Source: Viola odorata
Taxonomy: Eukaryota; Streptophyta; Magnoliopsida; Malpighiales; Violaceae
Assembly (NCBI GenBank): GCA_963691705.1
Contig: OY829541.1
Location: forward strand, 52,472,377-52,536,376
DNA: 64,000 bases
Direction of reading: 5' to 3'
Under the pieces are notes generated by a model. The model ran no database searches, had not been told where the DNA came from, and was given only the letters and a program-made list of their open reading frames with translations. Numbering within the stretch: the first letter of the stretch is position 1; the number at the start of each line of letters is the position of its first letter. Shown here one piece after another: positions 23,740 to 34,270 of this stretch. A program made the translations under genes and the position numbers.

Positions 23740-26700
23740 TCAAGATGCCATTGTTTTTGGAGCACAAGAATCAGTCTCGCAGGCCAAGATATCCTTGTAG
23801 TCTCTGGAAATGGTGAAAGAATCATGCACCAATCCGTCCGTACTCCTTTTGTACTCAAAAAGCAGATAAGAATGGTTAAATGCTGTCATCTTCACGAATC
23901 CATGGTACCGTTCTCTGTAAATGCTCCAGTTAGGTGACACTCCACTGAAATCTGATAATGCTGCTCCTGCACCGCCCGCAACAACATGGATTGTTCCTCC
24001 CAAGCTGCCTTGATAATGATATTTCTCTCCATTCATGCATTTACTCTACAAAAATCCGCACAAACATGATGTTTTTAAACTCGATAGATACGTACATATG
24101 TTTGTTAAGAGATGCGTCTGCATATTTGCGATTTGGCATACCTGGTAAACGGGGCATGTTCGTTCGTAGTTGTGGACGTGGCCATAGAATGCAATGTCAA
24201 CCTTGTACTTCTGCCAGAGCGCCTGCAAGCTTTCCCTTCCCATGGGCTCTTCGAATGAACCCTCCTGACCGTACCACCAGTTTGAGGAATACCCAATGAC
24301 GCGATGAGCTGCAAAGATGAGCCAAGGCTGTTTTCGTCTGTCTACCGTCGCGAAGCATTTCTCAATGAACTTATACTGTTCTGATCCTTCCCTCCAATCA
24401 TGTTCGGTGTCCGCAATGCAGAAGCGAAACATGCCATAATCAGTTTGGTACCTGCGTATTGGACGGAGTTAGGCAAACTCAGGCAAATAAACTGGATATA
24501 TATAATGGTTCGGAATATTTTATGCAACTCACCAAAACTTGGCTCTGTTTTGGGCAGGAACATAGAACATTGTCTCTGCAGGAACACCACATTCACCACC
24601 TGAATCAATTCCATCATAGAAGGATCCTGAACCTGGCCAGTCGCGTTCATGATTACCACTGTGGAAAGAAACAAAACAACTATTGTTAAACCAACCAAAT
24701 AATCCTGAAATTTATTGTCAGGACTCAGAACCACTAGCAACATTAATTCATGAACGAACAAGTGTACACACCTTCCGATCATGTAGGCTTTGGTAGATGT
24801 GATGGGCTGCACCTGTGCTGTGAACTGATCCCATTGTGAAACATATCCGTTTGCATAGGTTATGTCTCCTTTATGGAATACAATGTCAATGTTCTCTAAG
24901 TCGCTGATTAGTCGGTCTGTGGTGTTAAGTGCAGCCGGTTGATAGTCACTATACTCATTCGAACCATCACGCTCCGCCTAAAAAGTATTCACCACAAATT
25001 AACATACATCTTAGTGTATATTGGCGTAAGAAAATCAGTGGTTATACCTTTCAAATGTCACCAAAAATCACAACGCGCTGTAACGACTCCTGGCCAGGGA
25101 ATGGGGATGATTTGAATGAAAATCTCTTGCTCAACACATACTTATAGTCAGACAACTTATGACCAAGGCGGTATGTGTATCTGAAGATACAAGGTAATAA
25201 ACTTAGTTAATCAATATCTAAGCTTTGTACTAATGGAGGATGTACTTAAAGCTGCGCTCACATGGAGTTTGGCCATAGGTTTTTCAAGAAACTTGTGTGA
25301 ATGAACCCAGGATCACGCCACCCAACTGTTCGTGCAGGTCCGCCTGCGAAAGTGAGCAGGACAACCTTACTATCAGTAAACTGGTTTACCAAACAAATTG
25401 AATATAATGCAGGAATGCTAGCTAGTAGGTGAAACATACCACACATGTTCTCTCGGCCATAGGTAAGAGTTCCAGCCGGTGAGCGCGTAGGACGTTCTCC
25501 TTTGAGACCCCTCTCAACAAATGGAACAGCTTCATCAATGTTATAACCACTAGTCCAAGTTACAGTCATCTGCACAGTGTATCCGTCGTTATTTATCAAT
25601 TACCACAGCATTGATTCTTCTGTTGCTGAATGTTTAACAAAAAGCAAGTAGCTTAGAGAAGTCAAAGATCTCAAACCAACATTAGAAAATTAAAAAACCA
25701 TTTCCTACTAGACAATATAACATTTCCACGGTCATAAAACTCAATACCACACTTCTCCAAGAAGAATCTATGCATAGAAATGGCTTATAGACGACTCATC
25801 GGTTCAAATGCACATCATAGAATAAGATATTATGAACAAAAACCAACCCACCTCATCCCAAGATTTTCCTTGAGCAAGGCGTGGATAGAGAGGAGCCTTA
25901 GGATTGTCAAATGCAACCGGCTTTGAAACAGCAACCAGCTTCGGCTGCAAACAAGCAAAGAAAAAATGAACTAAACTGTAAACTGTACAAAAAACATGCA
26001 CTAAAGTCTCCATCAAGAAGGAATTGGAATGGAGCATTAAAACAGCCAAGGGAGTAAAAAACTCACGTTTCCTAATCCGCCTGAAAACAGTGCGAAGGAG
26101 AAATCCGCCCGTTGGTTAATTAGCTGAGATATCAGTGTGTTTTTTCCTGTATTTTTATAGTCTGCATTATGATGATTTGCATATTTGTACTGGAACAAGG
26201 ACATCAAAATAACACAAAGTTAGATATATTTATACCAATAAATTTCAAAAAAGTTTAAATCATTACAAAAAAATGACACTAGAAACACCTTTAGAGGAGC
26301 TGTACAGATACGTGGATCTTGTACTTTTGGCCCAGATGGACAGGAGGAAAAGCTGCAATATCAAACCACAATTCATTAGATACATGAAACAATCAAAATG
26401 CAAATGTCAACAGCTAAGAGAAACAAGCATTACTTGAAATCTGCGGGAGAGAAAATTCCAACCCAATCATCATCAGCTGGTGCAGGGTGCTCAATATGCA
26501 CTGTTACCCATTTATAATCCTACAATCAAGAAAATAGAAAAAAGCTTTTTAAATCATAAATGAAGATGAAGGTTACAACCTTTTGCTCAGAAACTTCTTT
26601 TTTCAAAAGCTTGGATTAAATTCCAATGATGAAGATTTCAACCTTACATCAGTAATTATTCAGAGTTCATCTCAGAAAAATTACAGGAAAAAAGAGCAGA

Positions 26701-26933
26701 CAGAGATGGGTCATTAAAGCTGTTACCTTTGACCCGAGATGGTGAGGGGAGCTTTTAACAGAAGCAGAAGGATGAAGAGCAATGGTGGTTTTCTCAATAT
26801 CAATTAGGGAAAGTGGTTGATGGATGAAATTCGGGTCAGCACAAGTCAGCTTTACAAAACAGAAAAAGCAGACAATTGTTGTAAAACCCAAAACTTTAAA
26901 AGCCTTAAAGTTCATCTTTTCTTCCATTCCCAT
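23740..26933 (-). pseudogene. PAP27-like purple acid phosphatase copy with internal stop
   Basis: Twelve exons with the same sizes and phases as the neighbouring copy, apart from small differences in the first three: 26933-26727, 26519-26434, 26352-26289, 26189-26067, 25944-25852, 25569-25440, 25343-25262, 25180-25048, 24977-24772, 24658-24533, 24451-24142, 24045-23740. They would encode 621 residues: signal peptide, N-terminal fibronectin-like domain (PRLAQGKSWDEMTVTWTSGY) and metallophosphatase domain with GDITYA, GNHERD, AAHR and GHVHNYER. At 25053-25051, codon 305 is TGA inside the first metal motif: the read is GDI-stop-K, where the other copy has GDMGK. A product would end at residue 304 without the remaining metal ligands. 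All splice sites and the frame after the stop are intact, so the change is recent, or a base-calling error. I classify it as a probable pseudogene. Confidence 0.78.
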
Positions 26934-27561
26934 AAAAGAAATTAGAAACTAGTGCAAATACAATTCCTGGTAGGATTGAAGGGAGAAGAAGAGTGGTGCA
27001 GCAGAGGAGTGGAGATGATAGACTATTTATATATGGAGAAGTATGTAAATGAGTGAAGAAAAGATGGGAGGAATACTCAGCAGAAAAAACGAGATAAACC
27101 CAAACAACTAAAATCAGTTCGTATTAAGATTATATTATGGCCTTTTCAAAATGGGCAGGATTAAGCCAAGTATCCTTTACCTCCCGCCGAAGAATTATAG
27201 ATTTTAAAAAAATTTATTTCAATCTTTCCACCCTCTTCTTCGCCGCGCCCTTCTCTTGTACACTTCTACTCATTTTACTCAGTCCAGTTTTTTTGTGTGG
27301 TAATTATCCAGTCCAGTTCATTTTCATAGTTTAATATATTAATTAAATTTCTATAGTTAATATTAATGTATGACTTTGGAAAGGTTGGTATTGATCATAT
27401 TCACATGCATTTATATGCAAGGATGGCTGTCAGACAGTCCAGACCACCTTCTTTTTTTTTAGGAAGAAAAACCATGATAAGGAGAAATGTCGCTAATACA
27501 CATGAAAATAGTCTCTCATAATTGTATCAATACTCAAGGATTTGTTGTACAGTGAAGCTAT
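26934..27561. other. Spacer between the tandem PAP genes
   Basis: About 630 bp separates the start of the downstream copy from the stop of the upstream copy. It should hold the promoter and 5' leader of the 23.7-26.9 kb copy and the 3' end of the other. No further gene is seen. Confidence 0.5.
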
Positions 27562-30500
27562 TCAAGAAGCCAAAATAACAGGTTCGCAGCTATCTTCGAC
27601 ACAGGCTAACACATCTTTGTATTCCCTTGAAATGGTGAAGGAATCGTACACATTTCCATCACTGCTCCTCTTGTATTCAAAAAGTAGTGATGAGTGGTTA
27701 AAAGCTGTCATTTTCACAAATCCATAGTTTGAATCTCTTTCAAGACTCCAGGTGGGCGGTGTCGGTCCGAAATCTGTCAAATGGCTTCCTCCCCCACCAA
27801 CAACGACATGGATTGTGCCATTCACAATTCCTGAATAGTGATATTTCTCTTTATTTACACACCGATTCTGCATTTTCCAGAGTAAAGAATGAGTTAGGCA
27901 AAGTTACAAATAATCAAGAACTTGAAATGTGTTTCTTCATTTTTCCCGTATAGCATATTGTGTTTCATAAACCTCAAATAACCCTCTACCGCAAATACGT
28001 GGGGTTATTTGGGATTTATAAAACACAGAGTGCTATATAGGAGAAACAGAAACCAAAATGGAATGATCCTGACCTGGTAAACGGGGCATGTTCTTTCATA
28101 GTTGTGGACATGTCCGAAAAATGCAATGTCTACTTTGTACTTCTGCCATAGCTTCTGCAAGCTTTCCCTTCCCATGGGTTCTGCAAATGAGCCATCCTGC
28201 CAGTAGCCAGATCCCGACGAGTAGCCAAGAACACGATGAGCAGCAAAGATCAACCAAGGCTGTTTTTGCCTGTCTGCTGATGCGAGGCATTTCTCTATGA
28301 ACTTGTACTGTTCTGAACCTTCTCTCCAATCGTGTTCGGTGTCAGCTATGCAGAAGCGGAACATGCCATAATCTGTTGAATACCTGCATTTGTAATAACG
28401 TTTAGCAATTTATAAATCTTGAACCACAAAGACCGTGATTCGATGAAGAAGACTGGGAAACTGAATTTACTTACCAAAACTTAGCTCTATTCTCAGCAGG
28501 AACATAATACATGGTTTCTGCTATAACACCACACTCACCTCCGGAATCATTACCACCATAAAAGGATCCTGACCCGGGCACATCACGTTCGTGATTGCCG
28601 CTGTTGGAGTGATAACCATGTAAGCTTTTTAAGGGAGAGAAAACTTACAGATATAGCAGAATTAGAAGGGATGCAAACCTTGCAATCATGTATGGTACAG
28701 TTGATGCAATGGGTTCCACTTGTGCTGTGAATTGGTCCCACTGGGAGATATATCCATTTGCATATGTGATATCTCCGATATGAAAAACTATGTCAATGGC
28801 ATCTAAGTCCTTGATTAGCTGATCTGTAGTGTTGAGTGAGCCTGGCTGATAGTTGTTGTACTCGTTCGAACCATCGCGCTCTGCCTGAATCATATGACAA
28901 GAAGCATTAATATCTTTATTACTATGTACCATAAAACCTCGATGAATGAGAAAAAGGAGAATACTAAACCTTTCCCATATCTCCAAATATTACTACTCGC
29001 TGTACCGAGTCTTGCCCGGGATATGGTGATGACTTGAAAGAATAGCTCTTGCTCCAGATATACGAACTATTAAATAGCTTATGGCCAACCTTATAAGTAT
29101 ACCTAAATGAACATATATCACCAAACAGGAGAGGAATATCAGCCATGGTGCTTCTCAGCACTGTAATTAGAGAAACCCATAAACCTGAGATGCATACTTT
29201 AAGTTTGGCCACAAATCTCTTAAGAAACTAGTATGAAAGAAACCAGGATCGCGCCAACCTACTGTTCGAGCTGGTGGACCTGCAGCAAGTAAAATCTCAA
29301 TTACTACAATGGTTTTTATTCTTTAGCTGTCCAATGCATAATCATGTTTTTTCCTTGCATGATTTACTAAAGTGATAATTCAAAGAACAGAATAAAAGTT
29401 TCAATGGGATATAACTTGTACCACACATGCTGTTTCGATGAAATGTCAGTGTCCCAGCTGGTGATCGAGTTTGAGTTTCTCCCACGAGCCCCCACTCAAT
29501 CAATGGCAAAGCTTCAGTAGTGTCATAACCACTTGTCCAGGTAACTGTCATCTGAGTTAAACAACAAAGAGCTTTATTTGTGTAGTCTGGAGAAAATCCG
29601 GGAAGTTATTAACTCAAAGGTAATGCATAGTTACCAGACTATCTAGACTACAATCCAGGACAGGCTTATTGTTATTTTTTTGATAAAGAAGTTGAAGATG
29701 AAAATTGAAACATGGCTTTACGAGAGACCTAATAGCAAATGAATCAAGGAGAAAGGTCACATCCTTTAGGTGTACAACAGATGCTATAAGGCCACAGAAT
29801 TCAAAAATCATCAGCGATCGATTCACAGCATGATTAATCACAACCTCACTAAAAATGTATGCAGAATATTATTGATGTCATAAACTTACTTCATCCCAGG
29901 ATTTTCCTTGTGAAAGGCGTGGATAAAGGGGTGCCTTTGGATTTGCAAACTCTATGAAGTTTGAAACTGCCACTAGCTTTGGCTGCAATGAAAAGAAAAA
30001 ATATTAGCAGTCAAGAATTCAGTTGCCAGAGGCAGTTCTGCTGCTAAAGAATTGAACAAGCAAGAACAAAGTAGTCGCATTTGGACAACAAATATGGATA
30101 TAGGATAGAAATGCAGGGTAATTTGATAGAATAAGTATCAAAACAGTCATTTAAGGTGGCAGTTTAATTTTAAACAGAGAAATAATGGAATTGCACATAC
30201 ATTCAACAGCCCGCCTGAAAATAATGCGAATGAGAAATCTGCCCGCTGATTGATCAACTGGAATTCCAAAGATGCTTTGCCTGTCTTTGTGTATCTAGAA
30301 CTGGATTCATTGGCAAATTTGTACTGCAAGAGGAATCAACAGTTATGGGCCTGTGGCACATTGTTCACTGAATCTAGAATGATATTGTACTTCAGTAGTT
30401 CATACCTTTATTGGAGCTGTGCATATGGATGGGCTCTCCTGCCTATCATCCTCAAGTGGACAGATTGATGAGCTGCGGTTATAGATTCACTCATGTTACT

Positions 30501-31225
30501 CAAAAGCTAGAGCCTTATATTAGAAGATACCATAATCACAATTATCGAAACATGTCCAGTGAGTGTAACAATCAAGGGAAACAAATTGTTGATTACTTGA
30601 AGTTTGCTGGAGAGAATACGGCAACCCAGTCATCTGCAGAAGGATGAGGGTGTTCAATTTCTACTTTTACCCTCTGAGAATCTTCTCCCTGCACATGAAT
30701 CAAACCAGTTATTTCTTTCTAGTCAACCAACAAATTCAATCATCGTTACACGAATCATTTTCTAGTTGCAGTGACAAGTTTCTATTGCAATAAGCAGAAA
30801 ACTTGTCATTATCGAATCACAACTATCCTAAACCCGTTGAATTAGGACAATGATGTTCACACCAAGTTGACGCACTAAAGGTAAATTAGTGGCTAATTGC
30901 TCCATACAAAAGGATCAAACTGGCACACATTTTCCATGAAGGGCAGATGCAACAAGTTCAAATAGATAATATAGCAGATAAGCCCATGTATGTGGCAAAC
31001 ATTTCAGTAAGAACTGGAAGTTACCTTGGTGCCGAGAAGAGACGGGTGTGCTTTGATTGAAGCATTGCCATTAATGGCGTAAACAGCCCGGTGGATGGCA
31101 ATTTTAGACAGCGGCTGCACCCCAATTTTGTCATGAGCTGCAACAAAAATAGAACCCAGGTCTACACACAGCCATTGCAGTGTCAGTACTAGCAGAATTT
31201 GAAGAAGATGCATGTATCTCTCCAT
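27562..31225 (-). CDS. PAP27: PAP27-like purple acid phosphatase, intact copy
   Basis: Twelve exons (31225-31025, 30688-30597, 30472-30406, 30323-30201, 29982-29890, 29551-29422, 29279-29198, 29102-28970, 28884-28679, 28600-28475, 28383-28074, 27867-27562) give 622 residues. A hydrophobic N terminus (LLQILLVLTLQWLCVDLGS) acts as signal peptide. An N-terminal domain with INQRADFSFALFSGG and MTVTWTSGYD precedes the metallophosphatase domain. That domain carries the five ligand blocks: GDMGK, GDITYANGY, GNHERD, AAHR and GHVHNYERTCPVYQ. The C terminus (KYHYSGIVNGTIHVVVGGGG) is typical of the large PAP group. UniProt names this family 'probable inactive PAP 27'; my view is that the metal-ligand blocks are present here. 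Likely secreted or vacuolar. It is the upstream member of a tandem pair. Confidence 0.92.
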
Positions 31226-32256
31226 CAGTCAATTCAATGCTCCCACCAAAAACTCCAGTATTTAAGGAAATATAAAGTCCACTATAGTATGTGCCGATTG
31301 AGCGAATTTCCTCTTCTTTTCCTCAGGTCAACTCCCTCCGTAGTTTTCTTATTAGTATTTCCTTTTAATTCTCTTCGACAGCATTAAATTTTATTTTTTT
31401 GAATTGACAAAATGATACTGCCACTTGTAGTTATGAACATGGCAGTCATCGATAAGAGGTGGACCAAAACCATTAAAAAACAATGCTGTTTCTTAAAAAC
31501 CCAGCATTTGGCCCATGCCTATGCTTGCGCGTGCAGGAATAAAACAAGCATTTGGGGATAATATCCAAGTTCCACAGTTCGTCTTGTCGCTTCAGACTTG
31601 TCTGGTTGCTAACAAGACGAAAAGGTGCATTGTGGTGATCATCTAATAATCAATTCAACTACAGAATGTACTCCAATTAAGTTCAGCCGCTCGAGAGACA
31701 CACAATGCAGATGATGAGAGAGCTCGTTTAGCTCGTTTTAACCAGTTCCATTATCAATTCCTCCAGATCAACAAACAGACACTCTAGCGTATTAAGCTTA
31801 GGAATAAATGTGATTCAAACCTCAAATAGACATTTACCCGCCAAGAAACCAAGAATTATTTTTTGTACCCATTGCAGGAAACCAATACCAATAAGATGCT
31901 TTCACATGTCAGCACAATATTTGGAAATCATCATAAACTTGATCTGCGCCTTTACAAGTGGATCCTAACATACATTAACTCAAGACAAAATCCTATCGCA
32001 AACTACCGTTCTCAGTCTACAGTACAGCTTCACGTGCCACAAATGGCAATGTGCGTGCTATTAACAGGTGGTAAATGGAAGAATACGTGAAGTAACGAAC
32101 ACTAAAAGGCATTTTTTCCCCAAAACTTTTGACATTTTTTTATAGAATGAACCTGGCAATTGCTTACAAAGACATTCAAATACTTTGCCAAACATTGTGA
32201 CACCTTAGCTAATTATGTCACAGCTACCATTGAGAATTGCCACTCAAGGTTTTGGC
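31226..32256. other. Spacer upstream of the intact PAP gene
   Basis: About 1 kb holding the presumed PAP promoter and the 3' end of the unknown gene at 32.3-34.0 kb. I see no gene or recognisable repeat in it. Confidence 0.5.
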
Positions 32257-33975
32257 TCAATTTTTCACTGCTTGACGTTTTGAAAACTGAGGTAAAAGTA
32301 CCTTCTCCAACTCCACCAAACTGAAAATTTGACAAAGATAAGAATAAATAATAGGAATGATAATGATCAGGCAATTCAAAACCACAATAAAGGACGCATA
32401 CAACAGAAAATGAAACAACAGTTCACATACATCTCATATTTGCGAATGGCTTCATTTCTTTTCAACTCATACAAGTCACTTTCTTTGGGAAAATTGACCA
32501 AAGCATTGCCTGAATGGGTGAAAGGAATAAATTAGCACATGGAGATACCACCTTAGCCAAAAATATACCATAAAATGAAATTCTAGCATGCAATTGAATA
32601 AAAGTGTTGTAAAAAATGGGCATCATTTGCATCAAATCGACAATAATTCTAACACGAAGGAACGGCATTGCAGTCCTTTCCTATAATCTGATTTCTGGAT
32701 GTAACATGTTCAAACACCATCGTTTTAAACTACATAATGTGCCCTTAACTAGCGTCATCATTTCATTTTCTGACAAATACACAAAGGGAATTAGTGACAG
32801 AGCCATACTTGGAACTGGAGTTGGTTCTTTTACTGCCTGATTGCTCTGAACTTTTGGTGACATTGGCTGGTCAGTCTGTGGCAAAACCTGCTCAACTTAA
32901 GCCAAAAATCAAGTGAGTGATCATGATTAATAAAAAAACACTGCGCCACACACAACAACAAGGTATATTAGGAACAAGAAACAAGCATTTTTCACTTCCC
33001 AAGTTTATCAGTAAAAGAATTTCAGATACCATAATAACAACCTTCGAAAGAAATCCCATCCTCATTTAGTACCCTACTTTCTCCACTTAACTCCAAGAAA
33101 CATTAGAAGAAGACTCACAAAGCAAACATGTCCCATTATCAACGAAGTGCACACACACAATCAAAAGACGGAGTTAAATTTTAAACAGTAGCCAGTCTAA
33201 TAGCGTAACCTAAAATAAGTATATGATACCTTCTTCTGGTCCCTCCTCTTCAGTATCTTCAAATGACATTTCTTGATATAGTGCATCAAATGGTACCGGG
33301 AATGCTTTGAACATAACTGCTCCCTAATCTCTGGATTATTCGTCAACCAATCAGAAATATCTTTAGACTTAACGGCCTCATCTCTATCCAAAGATTCTAA
33401 CCACGAATACACTGGCAACCATTGATCAGTACGCTGAAACCGGGCATGCGGAACATCCACCTGATGCACCCCAACCGCCTGTTATAGAAAGAAAAGAGAA
33501 CCATAAAAAAAACATCAATTCACTACCCCTGGTGTATATACAATCTCGCAATCATGAACAGTTTCACATGCCAGAGCAATTATTATGAAAACCCTCATTC
33601 ACAACAACCGAGACCTGCTCGTACAACCGCGTACAGACCCACTTGACTAGTTTGACCACAAGCAGTGAGTTTCAGAGTGCTATGAACATGATATAAAATA
33701 AAAAGGTACCTCAATAGGGAATGAGAAGTATTTTTGGATGGAAAGGAGGCTGTCGATAATGTCCGCACGGGGATGGATTGGAGGTCGGAGGGTAAAGAGG
33801 AGTAATTGGAATCGATCCATGCTTCAACTTGGGAGACGCTGACGTCTTTAGCTCCGGCGAACACGCTTGCCCAAGCTTTAGCCATGGTCTCCCATTCTCG
33901 AGATTGGTTAGGGTTTTGATCGGTAGAGGGCAGAGGGTTTTTTTCGTCTAGGGTTTGGTCTCCTGGGTTCGACAT
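32257..33975 (-). CDS. Conserved plant protein of unknown function, apparent frameshift
   Basis: Five exons: 33975-33710, 33478-33230, 32887-32809, 32509-32431, 32320-32257. The product would be about 245 residues. I do not recognise the family. Visible features are an acidic/polar N terminus, two similar helical segments of the type 'x-WI/L-x-x-N-x-x-LP/EI' (VSQVEAWIDSNYSSLPSDLQ and DISDWLTNNPEIREQL), a basic block HLMHYIKKCHLKILKRRDQKK that could be a nuclear localisation or nucleic-acid-binding patch, and a C-terminal helix ending EKVLLPQFSKRQAVKN. Exon 1 reads in the ATG frame up to LQSIP (about 33768). The sensible continuation, RADIIDSLLSIQKYFSFPIE, lies in the next frame, which is also the phase exon 2 requires. 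One base therefore appears to be missing in a run of four C. It may be a sequencing error or a true null allele. Confidence 0.65.
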
Positions 33976-34270
33976 TTCTTCTGGTTATTTTGTGATCTTC
34001 ACGATTTGTTTGCCGCGAAAGAGTGGTTATTTTGAGTGATGGTTCGCAATTTTGAGAAATCGCATTCAAACTCTCACGGGCTAAAATCAAAGGCCTTATT
34101 TTCTAAACCCCTTATATTTTTCCTAAATTATAAAAAAGTCCCCATACTAAAACATTTTGTCAATTGCTTTCAAGCTTTTGATTCAATTATATCCAAATAG
34201 AGGGGATAAAACTGATTTTCGTTGCATCTAATAAATAAATAAATACATATACCCTGCTTATCATCTAAGT

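Noticed and set aside
24105..24689. Several plus- and minus-strand frames of 65-156 codons overlapping the PAP exons
   Set aside because: They are out-of-frame shadows or run through introns of the PAP copy.
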